From Planctomycetota bacterium (GTDB lineage Bacteria; Planctomycetota; UBA1135), in the NCBI GenBank assembly GCA_008501825.1, contig QQUA01000002.1:1-64000 (forward strand): 64,000 bases of DNA, in the 5' to 3' direction. Numbering within the stretch: the first letter of the stretch is position 1; the number at the start of each line of letters is the position of its first letter. Shown piece by piece: positions 7,402 to 16,369 of the stretch. The notes below the pieces were generated by a model. The model saw nothing but the letters and a program-made list of their open reading frames with translations, did not search any database and had not been told where the DNA came from. A program made the translations under genes and the position numbers.

Positions 7402-10401
7402 CTAGGAACCCTCGTAGATCTCTTTGATCTCGACGGCGCTCAAGGCCGCGTCGTAGATCCTTACGTCGTCGATCCGGCCCTCGAATCGGCGATTGGCGTC
7501 GAAGGCGCTCCTTCCGATGTGGAGGGGGAAAGGCGAGGGCAGGATGGGAGCACTCCACGGGGTCGATCCCTGCTCGATCCCGTCGATGTAAACCCGGAGG
7601 TGGCTCTCGTCATAGGTCGCGGCGACGTGATGCCATTCACGGGCGGACATCGTGGTGGGGCTCACCACTTCCCCCCAACGGAGGCCGTCACCGACCACGA
7701 AGGACAGCTTGCCGCCTTGGCCCGCCCGCAGGCTGAACCCTCGAGGCAGGAGGCTCCAATCCATTCGGTCGACGATCACTCCCAAAGCCACGCTCCACGG
7801 CCATTGCTCGGCTCGGATCCAGGCACTCACGGTCAGCGGAGAAGAGCTCACGTCGGAGTCTTGGATCGAGACGTAGTCGTTCACGCCATCGAAATCGAGG
7901 CACCAACCATCCTGTCCGAAACTCCAGGTCGGGCCAAAAAGACGCCCATCGTCGTCTGAGCTCGAGGAATCCGCGGCGGTCTGGCCTGGGCCGTCTTCGA
8001 AAGCCCACCATCCCTTGAGGCGGGCATCGTCGTTGTCGGTGATTCGGACGGTGACCGATTCGACGCCGCCTGCGTGGTAGCTCGGGTCACTGCTGGAGAC
8101 GCTGTGGGCGATGGACGAAGTGTGAAGCCCCTCGTCGAGAGCGTCCTCCCCAGCCCTCACAACGACGGTCTGTTTGACCTCCCAGTCCGATGGGGAAAAG
8201 ACCAGGGTCACCGCCGTACCGACTCCGGCCCCGTTGACCTCGACTTGGGCATCCGGATCCGCATCTGGATGGATCGTGACGGACACGGGAGCCGACGGCC
8301 GGGTGTTCAGAGAGACCGTGTAGCTATCCGGAGCGAGATCCTGTTCCGCGACGGCGGTGGAAGGACCGCTCTGGGCGACCACGACACCAGGCGCGGAAAT
8401 CTGAGCCGCATGCCAATACATGTGCAGCACCGACGCCAGTTTGTGGAGCTGCCACTCGGTGTAGGGAGACGTCCCCACCTCGTTAAGGCTGTCCGGGTAT
8501 CGGCCGTTGGCATCGCGGCACTGGTCATAGGTGAAGGCCAGGATCCGCTGCAACAAGGCAAGCCATCGTTCCTCGCCGGTCTGCTGGTACAGAGCCCCAT
8601 AGGCCTCGACGATGTCGTAGCTGAACTCCGCAATCGCGTTCACTCGGCCGGTCACCGGGTCCAACCATCTCGCCTCGATCGCCTCCGCCAGTTCCAGGGC
8701 CCGGCCCAGATGCGCACTGTTCCCGGCAACGGCATGGAATCGGAGGTAGGCGAGCATCGCCGTGGTCTGGTTGTAGAGCCACTTCATGTCCACCAGGAAG
8801 CCGTCCGCCCGCAGGTGATCGAAGTAGAGGCCGTCCCGAGAGTCCAAGAGCGTGGCGTCCATCCAGGAAAGAAGACGGTCGGCGATGGTGAGATAGATGG
8901 AGCGACCGGTAGCTTCGTAGAACATCAAGGCGGCAAGCACGGTGGGTGCCGCAGTCGCCGTCGGCTTCAGCGCCCGGTCCTCGGACCACCAGATCCCGCC
9001 GCCCAGGGCCATGTCGGCGTGGGCCATCACGAATTTGAAGGCATTCTCGGCGCGATCGAAATAGGCGCGGTCGCCGGTCACCTGATAAGCCCGCAGCAAC
9101 GCGATCGCCAACAGCGTGTTCTCGTCGGTCAGACGGGCACCGGTGGGTCCACTGCTGATGGGCTGCAGCCAGTACCCTCCGATGCCGTTGGAGACCGGGT
9201 CGTAGTAGCCATCCAGCGCGTCGATCGCGACGCCTTCCATCAAGTTGAGCACCACGCCGTAGCAGGTCAACTCATAGGCCGTCGCCAGCGACCTCAAGTA
9301 GGTGCTCAGACCCCAAGTGAAGGAATCGGCAATCCTGGTCTCGTCCTCAAAGTAGTAGACGGAATCCGGGTTGTTGAAGTCCGCCTCGAGGAGGGCGATG
9401 GTCTGCTCCCCCCAGTTCCGGTACTTTCCGGCGGGCCAGCTCCCTCCATAGGTGCCGAAGCTCCAAACGTCGCCGACGGTCGTGTTTCCCAATCCGTCGA
9501 CCTCGTCGATGCGCCAGAAATAGGTGGTGTTGGGCTCCAAGGTCGGCAGGTCGAAGGTCGTCGCAGCCTGGGTGCCCATGAATAGGCCCGGGCTAGTCTG
9601 CCCAAAGTAGACGTCGTGCATCACGCCATCGGCACCGCTTGCCCATCGAAGATCGGAATTCCGATCGAAGCCGGTCGCGCCATCGGCTGGTCCAGGATGG
9701 GACGCCTTCAAGCCGCCGTCGGTGTAAAGCTGGGCGATCTCGTCGGCCGTCAACTCGTTGCCGTAGATGCGGAAATCGTCGAGCTTGCCGAGATAGCCGT
9801 AGCTGCCTTGGGTCTGCGCCCCGATCACCAGGCGGTCGATGGAGGCGAAGCTTAGGGTGGAGCCGAAATCGGTCCGGACCAGGACCCCGTCCACGTAGAT
9901 CTTGAGCTGACCGGTGGTGGCATTCTTGGTGAACGCCCAGTGGCGCCACCCGCCTTCGGTCTCATGGCTTGGAGCCCAGTAGTAGGTCCGGTCCTGGACC
10001 GTGTCCCAGTAGATGTCCCCGTACCAAGTCAGGGCAACCTGGAAGGCGATGCCGCCCCCCATCGTTTTGGCCTGAACCGCGTACCCACCGGCATCGTGGA
10101 TCCCCGGCGAACCTTCCTGCCAAAACGCGACCGTCAGTTCGCGGTCGAGGGACGCCACCGCGGTGGCGGGGATGGACACGAAGTCCTGGGTGCCGTCGAA
10201 GAGTAGGGAGCCATCATGCCTCCCGTCCGCGGACCAAGTGGCATTCACCACGGTGCCGTCGTTGCCGAAAGGCGTCGAGTCGAATGCGGTGACCCCTGCG
10301 GTCTCGTCGAACTTCCACCAGCCGAGGAGCTGGGGACTCGCAATCCCTTCGGAGGCGAACAGGACCATGGCCAGTCCGACGATGGCGGAAAGCTTGTTCA
10401 C
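7402..10401 (-). CDS. Secreted LamG / GH76-like / Calx-beta / LamG multidomain protein
   Basis: The start is GTG with a signal peptide (residues 1-22, ending IAS). Domains in order: LamG/concanavalin-like (about 25-235, GWWKFDETAG), an Fn3-like module (about 237-320), a GH76-like six-hairpin domain (about 335-670), a Calx-beta-like segment (about 685-800, ending VTVRITDNDD) and a second LamG (about 805-999, GWWAFEDGPGQTAADSSS). The GH76 part shows TDENTLLAIALLRAYQVTGD, GGGIWWSED and KWLYNQ. GH76 enzymes cleave alpha-1,6-mannan with a paired Asp-Asp; here the corresponding pair reads Asp-Glu, so activity is uncertain. It is 12 bases downstream of the oxidoreductase gene and 21 upstream of GH106. 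An extracellular mannan- or glycan-binding hydrolase is likely. Confidence 0.75.
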   Translation of the reverse strand: MNKLSAIVGLAMVLFASEGIASPQLLGWWKFDETAGVTAFDSTPFGNDGTVVNATWSADGRHDGSLLFDGTQDFVSIPATAVASLDRELTVAFWQEGSPGIHDAGGYAVQAKTMGGGIAFQVALTWYGDIYWDTVQDRTYYWAPSHETEGGWRHWAFTKNATTGQLKIYVDGVLVRTDFGSTLSFASIDRLVIGAQTQGSYGYLGKLDDFRIYGNELTADEIAQLYTDGGLKASHPGPADGATGFDRNSDLRWASGADGVMHDVYFGQTSPGLFMGTQAATTFDLPTLEPNTTYFWRIDEVDGLGNTTVGDVWSFGTYGGSWPAGKYRNWGEQTIALLEADFNNPDSVYYFEDETRIADSFTWGLSTYLRSLATAYELTCYGVVLNLMEGVAIDALDGYYDPVSNGIGGYWLQPISSGPTGARLTDENTLLAIALLRAYQVTGDRAYFDRAENAFKFVMAHADMALGGGIWWSEDRALKPTATAAPTVLAALMFYEATGRSIYLTIADRLLSWMDATLLDSRDGLYFDHLRADGFLVDMKWLYNQTTAMLAYLRFHAVAGNSAHLGRALELAEAIEARWLDPVTGRVNAIAEFSYDIVEAYGALYQQTGEERWLALLQRILAFTYDQCRDANGRYPDSLNEVGTSPYTEWQLHKLASVLHMYWHAAQISAPGVVVAQSGPSTAVAEQDLAPDSYTVSLNTRPSAPVSVTIHPDADPDAQVEVNGAGVGTAVTLVFSPSDWEVKQTVVVRAGEDALDEGLHTSSIAHSVSSSDPSYHAGGVESVTVRITDNDDARLKGWWAFEDGPGQTAADSSSSDDDGRLFGPTWSFGQDGWCLDFDGVNDYVSIQDSDVSSSPLTVSAWIRAEQWPWSVALGVIVDRMDWSLLPRGFSLRAGQGGKLSFVVGDGLRWGEVVSPTTMSAREWHHVAATYDESHLRVYIDGIEQGSTPWSAPILPSPFPLHIGRSAFDANRRFEGRIDDVRIYDAALSAVEIKEIYEGS

Positions 10402-10413
10402 GGGTTGCCCGGG

Positions 10414-11541
10414 TTACGGGTCACGGCTCTCCCTGGTTTCGGCGTCCAAACCCGCTTTCCAGATGGAGTCCAGGAGTCGCTGGGTTCGTTCGGTCGCGGT
10501 CGCCCATCGACGGCGTAGCGCAGGGTCGGCAGCCGCCGCGGCCATGTCTTCGAACATGAGGACCGAACCGGGTTTGTTGGATTCGACTCGGATGTTCTCG
10601 GGCTCCGAGGCCTTCTTGCGGATGCTTAGATCAGCGGAACCATCCGGGTTTTGGAACAGGAACCCGCCGATGGTGATCTCACCGGTCGATCCCACGATGC
10701 GAACGTCCATTTCCGCAGAAATAGCATCGAAGCCGCAATTCCAGGTCGACTTCACGCCTCCGGCGAACCGCAGCTCCCCGCTCCCGCCCTTGACCGCGCC
10801 GGTTTCCTGGTCGCGTCGTAGAACCGCACTGACGCTCTCCAGCTTGAGTTCTGGAGGCAGATATTCGACGGCGGCGCGCATGTTGTACCAACCGACGTCC
10901 CCGATCGCGCCCATCGGTTCGAGCTCGGGGTTGTAACGGATGTTGGACCGGTCCTTCAGGTGAAAGGCGCAAGTCGAATCGAGGAGGGAGACCGTTCCGA
11001 CCCATTTCTTGGTTTGTGCCTTCACCTTCGCGGTCCGCGGGTGGTGGGAGAAATGGGTGCCGTCCATAAAAGCCACGTCGTGTTCGCGGCATGCGGCGAC
11101 GATGCGGCCGACCGAGGCCGAGCTGGCGAACGGCTTCTCCCCCAGAACGTGCTTGCCACCGCGAGCCGCCGCGATGCAGATCTCTTCGCGCACGCTGGTC
11201 GGCGTGGCCACGTAGATCGCATCGACGGCCTTGGAGGAGATCATCTCGGCCCAGGAGTCGAAGGCCTGCGCCACCTCGTGTCTTTGGGCATATTTTTTCG
11301 CCGTTTCCATGCGGCGGCTCGAGACGGCGGCGAGGGCGCTGTGGTCCGCCCGCTTGATGACGCCGGCCATGGAGTTGGCGATCCTTCCGGTGCCCACGAC
11401 TCCCCATTTCAAGGTGCGAATTGGTTTGCCTGTTGGCTCTTGGCAAACTCGGCTGGTGGCACCCAACCGGGCGGTCAGGGCGGTCGCTACCGCCACACTC
11501 ATGAATTCCCGGCGGGTCGGAGAATGGGTTCTAGCTTTCAT
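10414..11541 (-). CDS. Gfo/Idh/MocA-family oxidoreductase with Tat signal
   Basis: 375 residues. The N-terminus has a twin-arginine signal (TRREFMSVA, Arg10-Arg11, then an alanine-rich hydrophobic stretch), so the folded NAD(P)-binding protein is probably exported. The mature part begins with a Rossmann fold (VVGTGRIANS) and has the family's EKP motif (GEKPFASS) with the catalytic lysine; the C-terminal alpha/beta domain follows. Members oxidise or reduce sugars and polyols with bound NAD(P). As first gene of the GH76-GH106 group it probably modifies a sugar released by those hydrolases. Exported homologues are common in Planctomycetes, Verrucomicrobia and Acidobacteria. The exact substrate cannot be read from the sequence. 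Confidence 0.88.
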   Translation of the reverse strand: MKARTHSPTRREFMSVAVATALTARLGATSRVCQEPTGKPIRTLKWGVVGTGRIANSMAGVIKRADHSALAAVSSRRMETAKKYAQRHEVAQAFDSWAEMISSKAVDAIYVATPTSVREEICIAAARGGKHVLGEKPFASSASVGRIVAACREHDVAFMDGTHFSHHPRTAKVKAQTKKWVGTVSLLDSTCAFHLKDRSNIRYNPELEPMGAIGDVGWYNMRAAVEYLPPELKLESVSAVLRRDQETGAVKGGSGELRFAGGVKSTWNCGFDAISAEMDVRIVGSTGEITIGGFLFQNPDGSADLSIRKKASEPENIRVESNKPGSVLMFEDMAAAAADPALRRRWATATERTQRLLDSIWKAGLDAETRESRDP

Positions 11542-11735
11542 GGTGGCACCAATCGCTGGCTCCTTCTCACTCTACTATTGGATGGAAAAATGTGTTGCAG
11601 CGCCTTGGGCGATGAATTCGGCGACACGGCTTCAGGCCGTAACGGGCTGGGAGTCCCCAATATGGTTTTTGTAGACTGAGAGAGACCATTACGGAAACGG
11701 AGGGGATCGATGCTCAATTCAGTCCAACGAATTCG

Positions 11736-13349
11736 ATGAAGTGGCACCCCGTTTCTTTACTCGGAGTCATTTTGCTTTCTTGTGGGAGTCCTTTGGAAAA
11801 AGGTTTGTCTTGGGATCAACTCGCTTACGCGGAGAACCAGGCGGAGAAAGAACTTCCTCCGACTGAACCGGTGGCTCCGCAGGAAGATACTCGTTTTAGA
11901 GAGTTGGTATGGAAATCGGCAACTGATGCCAATACAGCTTCCGCCTACCTCAAGGTTATGGGCCGTTTGGAGGAAATGGGTTTTGAATACCACCAGCTAG
12001 CGATTGAGAAACTTGATGAAATTCAATTTGCAGAGGCCTCATCCGTAGATACGGAAGAGAGCTACCGTGAATACCTTTGGCCTCAGAAAGGCCTTCATAG
12101 CCCCATGGCTGTTGACCGCCGCCGCATAGCCTGGGGAAAAGTGCTGGTTGAGCTCGCCTCGCGAGCGGATGAGCCTCACGGTTACGGTGCCTTTCTACGG
12201 TGGATCCATCAACCGAAATCACGGGGCCTTGGTGATGCGTACTACCGCCGAGAGTTCGACGAAGCGGAGGGATTCAAGATTCTGCTGGAAAGCCAATTGG
12301 GGACCGGTCTTCCCCCGGAGTTCCATCGTCTCGTCCAGCAACTTCAGGAGAAAGGACCTAAGAGTAAAGCGGCAGCAGAGGAATTGGCCGCCATGGATTC
12401 AAAGGTGCTCCCGATTGTGCCCTTCTTGATAACTGGAGGGTACGAGGAAATCGCGCGCAAGGTGATGCTCGACCGCTACGTTGGCCAAGTTGGTCCTTCG
12501 GCTCCTCTTTTGAAACGCATCGCTGAGTTGTACGACGATTCTGCGGTCACCCGGGCTCAGGCGGCCAGAAGGCGTTGGGACGCAAAGGCTCTACCTTTTT
12601 TGGGAGAGCTCCTTGGCGATTGGACTCCTTTGCAGTGGGTCGAAAACAACTTTCAGGCACTCAAAAACAGGGGACGTCCAACCTCACCAAGCGAAGAAGC
12701 GGGTGTAGGTTTATCGAGGTCGGGCCCCGAAGGTGTGGAGCTCCTGATCAAGGGAGTGATCGAGGAGAGCCATAGCATCGATGCTTTGTGCCGTGGCCTT
12801 TCCGAAATCAAGAATGAAGATTACATCCAGCGCCAGTCAAGGATGCTATTGGACGAGATGGAACGAGTCCGGCCTAGAGCCAAAGTGAGGATCGCCCGCG
12901 CTCTCGGAGCCCTTGGCTCGCCCGAAGCCGTGGATCCACTCGTAAAGGCCATGAAAAGAGCCGAGGAATGGATTCGCAGCCGCGGTCCATATGCTCATGA
13001 GGTGGACGACCAGGACTACTTCAGTGACACCATAGCCTGGGCTCCGTCCGAGAGTTCTCTCGAGCGGGCTTCGATTCTGGCATTGGGTGAAATCGGCGGC
13101 CAAAAAGCGGCACGGGAACTATGCCGTCGGTTGGATCGCTGCGTAGCAGAAACGGTTCCCCGGAAGGACAATCAGCTAATTTGGTGGAGTCTCATGGATG
13201 CGATGAAGTCGCTGAACGATCCGTCTGTGATTCCTGCCCTTCGGCATGCCTACGACGCCCTCGAAAATTCGAGTCTACCTTGGGTCGGCAAAAGCCTTGG
13301 CTCTTTCCGCGGCGATGTCTTGGAAGTTATCGAAATGCTTGAAAAGTAA
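11736..13349 (+). CDS. HEAT-repeat lipoprotein of unknown function
   Basis: 537 residues with a lipoprotein signal (hydrophobic VSLLGVILL, then SCGS, lipid cysteine Cys16). The body is helical. From about residue 370 it shows HEAT/PBS-lyase-type repeats (KVRIARALGALGSPEAVDPLVKAM, interrupted, then ERASILALGEIGGQKAARELCRRL, each followed by the next helix pair). These form a curved scaffold for protein contacts. It is divergent from the Gfo/Idh/MocA gene (194 bases between starts) and convergent with fic. Its composition is less GC-rich than the operon to its left. No catalytic motif is seen; a periplasmic scaffold is a guess. Confidence 0.6.
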   Translation: MKWHPVSLLGVILLSCGSPLEKGLSWDQLAYAENQAEKELPPTEPVAPQEDTRFRELVWKSATDANTASAYLKVMGRLEEMGFEYHQLAIEKLDEIQFAEASSVDTEESYREYLWPQKGLHSPMAVDRRRIAWGKVLVELASRADEPHGYGAFLRWIHQPKSRGLGDAYYRREFDEAEGFKILLESQLGTGLPPEFHRLVQQLQEKGPKSKAAAEELAAMDSKVLPIVPFLITGGYEEIARKVMLDRYVGQVGPSAPLLKRIAELYDDSAVTRAQAARRRWDAKALPFLGELLGDWTPLQWVENNFQALKNRGRPTSPSEEAGVGLSRSGPEGVELLIKGVIEESHSIDALCRGLSEIKNEDYIQRQSRMLLDEMERVRPRAKVRIARALGALGSPEAVDPLVKAMKRAEEWIRSRGPYAHEVDDQDYFSDTIAWAPSESSLERASILALGEIGGQKAARELCRRLDRCVAETVPRKDNQLIWWSLMDAMKSLNDPSVIPALRHAYDALENSSLPWVGKSLGSFRGDVLEVIEMLEK

Positions 13350-13436
13350 TTGGGGGATGTAATTTGGATTTCATGCTTTGGGAAAAGAATCAAAACCATT
13401 GATTAGGCCCTTGGTCGAAGAACCCGGGCTGAACGG

Positions 13437-14543
13437 TCAATCCGGCTCCGCCAAACGGTAACTCGTGCTCCGCCCGCCGCCCGGATTCTGAATGAGGATT
13501 CGCCGTTCCAAAAGATCGCGGATGTCCCGGAGAGCGGTATCCGGGGAACACTTGGCCAACTTGGCGTACTTCGAAGTCGTCAGCTTGCCTTGGAAATTGT
13601 CCAGTAGTCGCATGATCACCTTGCGCTGGCGGTCGTGAATCGGGTGCTGGTGAATTCGCTGCCAGAGTTTGGCTTTGCGCAAAACTGAATCCAGCGTTTC
13701 TTCAGCCCGGTCAATCGAACGATCAAGGCAACCGAGAAACCACGCCAACCAAGCTGTGATGTCGAGTCCGCCGCGCTGGCAAGACTCGAGTTGGTGGTAA
13801 TACTGTTTCCGCTCCGCTTCGATCTGGGTGGAAAGGCTGTAGTAACGCTCCTTGCTGCCGTCGGCACGGGACAGAGCAAGGTCGCCGATGGCTCGGGCGA
13901 TACGGCCGTTACCGTCGACAAAGGGGTGGATGGTTACAAACCAGAAATGGGCAACCCCAGCCAGCAACACAGGGTCGATCGAAGGCGGTGCCTCAAACCA
14001 GTCGAGGAAGTTCGCCATCTCGGTTTCTAGGCGATCGGCTCCCGGCGCCTCGAAGTGGACGCGTTCCCGGCCGATCGCTCCAGAGACGACCTGCATCGGG
14101 CCATCTTCTTTTGTCCGCCAAGCGCCAACCGTAATGCGACGCATGCCGCTCCGCCCGGTGGGAAATAGTGCTGCGTGCCAGCCGAATAATCGCTCGGCGG
14201 TCAAAGGACCAGCGAAGTTTTGAGTGGCGTCCACCATCATTTCCACCACCCCATCCACCTCGCGGCTCGGCGTGGGAAGTCCTGCGGTCTCTAATCCCAG
14301 TTTCCGCGCGAGGGAGGAACGCACTTCCTTGGGATCAAGGTTTTGCCCCTCAATCGCTGAGGACTTCACGACCTCGGAAACCAGCGAAACTAAATTGGCC
14401 TCCGCCCGCAGTTCAAAGCCAAGAGCGTCCATGAGCCCTAAGTGGCGCCCCTGTTTGTGCCGAACCGCCGCCAAAGACGCCGCGAGGACACGGTCGTCCC
14501 AGGTGAATCGCGGCCAAGCAGAAATCTGGTGGATGAAAGTCAT
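13437..14543 (-). CDS. Fic-domain AMP-transferase with N-terminal DUF4172 and C-terminal winged helix
   Basis: The product carries the full Fic core HPFVDGNGRIAR (His about 206 from this start), which transfers AMP from ATP to target hydroxyl groups. Upstream, SSAIEGQ fits the inhibitory helix motif S/T-x-x-x-E-G/N, so it is a self-inhibited class II Fic protein. The first 80 residues match DUF4172. The last 55 form a winged helix (DRQRKVIMRLLDNFQGK, then TTSKYAKLAKCSPDTALRDI), which suggests it binds DNA, perhaps its own promoter. A GTG two codons upstream (14549) is an alternative start. A -10-like TACAAT (14571-14566) leaves a leader of only about 15 bases, covered by a palindrome. Confidence 0.9.
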   Translation of the reverse strand: MTFIHQISAWPRFTWDDRVLAASLAAVRHKQGRHLGLMDALGFELRAEANLVSLVSEVVKSSAIEGQNLDPKEVRSSLARKLGLETAGLPTPSREVDGVVEMMVDATQNFAGPLTAERLFGWHAALFPTGRSGMRRITVGAWRTKEDGPMQVVSGAIGRERVHFEAPGADRLETEMANFLDWFEAPPSIDPVLLAGVAHFWFVTIHPFVDGNGRIARAIGDLALSRADGSKERYYSLSTQIEAERKQYYHQLESCQRGGLDITAWLAWFLGCLDRSIDRAEETLDSVLRKAKLWQRIHQHPIHDRQRKVIMRLLDNFQGKLTTSKYAKLAKCSPDTALRDIRDLLERRILIQNPGGGRSTSYRLAEPD

Positions 14544-14545
14544 TT

Positions 14546-14566
14546 TCACCGCATTTTCTGCGGTGA
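14546..14566. promoter_or_regulatory. Palindromic operator at the fic start
   Basis: A perfect inverted repeat with arms TCACCGCA and TGCGGTGA around TTTTC lies between the -10-like TACAAT of fic and its ATG. Its position would block transcription initiation and translation. The core CCGCATTTTCTGCGG resembles the second site 52 bases away. Confidence 0.6.
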
Positions 14567-14600
14567 TTGTACCATTATTTGCATGGAAGAGCCATATTCA

Positions 14601-14615
14601 CCGCAGAATTTACGG
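14601..14615. promoter_or_regulatory. Second copy of the fic operator core (imperfect)
   Basis: CCGCAGAATTTACGG reads CCGTAAATTCTGCGG on the other strand and matches 12 of 15 bases of the core at 14549-14563. The centres are 52 bases apart, close to five helical turns, which would place two bound proteins on the same face of the DNA. Confidence 0.5.
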
Positions 14616-14688
14616 CGTTTAGCTCTCTGATTCGCCGCATGGGTGTTGTTCGATTCTCACACCAAGCCGTTCTGACCCATTCCCAACG

Positions 14689-14712
14689 GTCCTTCAAACC
14701 GGGAGGATTCCA
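14689..14712. repeat. Orphan copy of the IS3-family end
   Basis: The sequence GTCCTTCAAACCGGG is shared exactly with 104-118, and the following 9 bases match with two differences. In the copy at 104-127 this is the terminal repeat of the IS3-family element. Here no transposase adjoins it, so it is a solo end left by a deleted or decayed element just upstream of the AbiE pair. Confidence 0.6.
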
Positions 14713-14794
14713 GTCTCTTGCATTCACCTTGACCCATGGAATACAGCGGGATAGATTTACCAGCACATGCACAAATAAGCTGGGAAGTCTATCC

Positions 14795-15421
14795 ATGGCT
14801 AGAAGGTCGAAACCACACGGTCAGGAACGCTTCGGCGAAGCCGTTGCCACCTTTCGCAAGCACGGCGGGATGCTCCGGACGATGGAAGCCATCCGCCTCG
14901 GAGTCCATCCTCGGACGCTCTACGCCATGCGGGATGCCGGAGTGCTGGAAAGACTTGGTCGAGGGCTTTACCGGCTCGCAGATCTTCCGCCGCTTGGAGA
15001 TCCGGACCTGGTTTCCGTTGCCCTTCGGGTCCCAGATGGAGTCCTCTGCCTGATCTCTGCGCTTTCCTTTCATGAAATCACCACGCAGATCCCCCACGAG
15101 GTCTATCTGGCTCTCAAGCGTGGAGCCGAGCCGCCGCGACTGGATCACCCCCCAGTCCGCGCCTTCTGGTTCGGCGAACGAGCCTTTAGCGAGGGAATCG
15201 AGACCCACCAACTGGACGGCGTTCCTGTGCGGGTTTACGGCGCGGCCAAAACCGTGGTGGACTGTTTCAAGTATCGCAACAAGCTCGGCCTCGAAACCGC
15301 CATCGAAGCACTCAAGCTCTACCTAAGGAGGAAGCGCGGGAGCCCGAACGAACTGATGCGCCTCGCCCGGGTATGTCGGGTCGAGAAGGTCATGCAACCC
15401 TACGTGGAAGCCCTCCTGTGA
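14795..15421 (+). CDS. abiEi: AbiEi-type antitoxin of a type IV toxin-antitoxin pair
   Basis: 208 residues from ATG 14795. The frame is open further upstream, but that part has no ribosome-binding site and no family similarity. The N-terminus is a winged helix (about 10-60: GGMLRTMEAIRLGVHPRTLYAMRDAG, interrupted, then VLERLGRGLYRL), followed by the antitoxin body (GAAKTVVDCFKYRNKLG), as in AbiEi/YwqJ-like transcriptional-regulator antitoxins. These proteins repress the operon and counter the nucleotidyltransferase toxin without binding it directly. The stop overlaps the GTG start of the toxin gene (GTGA), giving translational coupling. The pair is divergent from fic and just downstream of an orphan IS end, consistent with a mobile defence cassette. 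Confidence 0.88.
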   Translation: MARRSKPHGQERFGEAVATFRKHGGMLRTMEAIRLGVHPRTLYAMRDAGVLERLGRGLYRLADLPPLGDPDLVSVALRVPDGVLCLISALSFHEITTQIPHEVYLALKRGAEPPRLDHPPVRAFWFGERAFSEGIETHQLDGVPVRVYGAAKTVVDCFKYRNKLGLETAIEALKLYLRRKRGSPNELMRLARVCRVEKVMQPYVEALL

Positions 15422-16338
15422 AACGGAGAAGGATCAAGGATGTCGCCGCATCCATTCGTCAACGCCTGCTCCAAGAGGCGCAGACATCCAAACGCCCTTT
15501 CAACGAACTGCTCCAATACTTCGCCATGGAGCGCTTCCTTTACAGGCTGTCGAGTTCTCAGCATAGTTCAGCTTTTGTACTCAAAGGTGCTCTCATGATG
15601 ACGGCCTGGAGAGTTGCCGTGACCCGTCCAACCAAGGACATCGATCTATTGGGCCAGGTCGCGAACGAAGTCGAACGAGTCGTCGCGATGATCAAGGACG
15701 TTTGCACCCAAGAGGTCGAAGCAGACGGCCTTGAATTCGACCCGGATTCCGCTCAAGGAGAACGCATTACGGAGGAGGCGGAGTATGAGGGAGTGCGAGT
15801 CCGATTCCGAGCAAGCCTCGGAACGGCTCGAGTATCGATGCAGGTCGACGTTGGCTTCGGAGATGCCGTTATCCCAAAACCTGTGCTGGCAGATTATCCG
15901 GTAATTCTTGAACTACCGGCTCCTCGGCTACGGGGTTATACGCGGGAAAGTTCCATCGCTGAGAAGTTCCACACCATGGCCCGGAGAGGACTCCTCAATA
16001 GCCGGATGCGGAACTACTTTGATATTTGGGTCCTTTCACGGCAGTTCGACTTTCAGGGAAAGGTTCTGGCCAAGGCGATCGGGGAGACCTTTGTGCGCCG
16101 TGGCCTCGCCGTCCCATCCAGCCCCGTCGCCCTGACGAAGGAATTTGCTGAAGATGCCTCTAAAGCCGCACAGTGGAAGGGATTCCTACGAAAAACAAAG
16201 CTGGAACATGCCCCTCAGGACTTGGTGGAGGTAGTCGAAGCGCTCGCCGACTTCCTCGGTCCGGTGGCCGCAGCGCTTGGAAAGGGCCAGAAATTCGACT
16301 TGCAGTGGATGGCCCCAGGGCCCTGGTCCAGTAGCTGA
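15418..16338 (+). CDS. abiEii: AbiEii/AbiGii-family nucleotidyltransferase toxin
   Basis: 306 residues from a GTG that overlaps the antitoxin stop; the frame upstream of it lies inside abiEi. The N-terminal region has the family's VLKGAL and TRPTKDIDLLG motifs, with Asp74 and Asp76 as the metal-binding pair of a DNA-polymerase-beta-type nucleotidyltransferase. A third segment (VSMQVDVGFGD) supplies the further acidic residue. KFHTMARRGLLNSRMRNYFDI is the usual C-terminal helical signature, where the arginine-rich strand is conserved. Known members add nucleotides to tRNA acceptor ends and stop growth during phage infection. Both genes look intact. Confidence 0.9.
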   Translation: MKRRRIKDVAASIRQRLLQEAQTSKRPFNELLQYFAMERFLYRLSSSQHSSAFVLKGALMMTAWRVAVTRPTKDIDLLGQVANEVERVVAMIKDVCTQEVEADGLEFDPDSAQGERITEEAEYEGVRVRFRASLGTARVSMQVDVGFGDAVIPKPVLADYPVILELPAPRLRGYTRESSIAEKFHTMARRGLLNSRMRNYFDIWVLSRQFDFQGKVLAKAIGETFVRRGLAVPSSPVALTKEFAEDASKAAQWKGFLRKTKLEHAPQDLVEVVEALADFLGPVAAALGKGQKFDLQWMAPGPWSSS

Positions 16339-16369
16339 TTTTGAAGCTGGCTGGGTTGACCTTGCCCAC

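Noticed and set aside
8074..9585. Long open frame of about 500 codons on the plus strand inside the LamG/GH76 gene
   Set aside because: It is antisense to a gene with clear domains and signal peptide; its translation has no domain pattern and arises from high GC at third positions.
13350..13436. Possible terminator hairpin between the HEAT lipoprotein and fic genes
   Set aside because: The stem (AGCCC/GGGCT region) has internal mismatches and no T run, so it is too weak to call.
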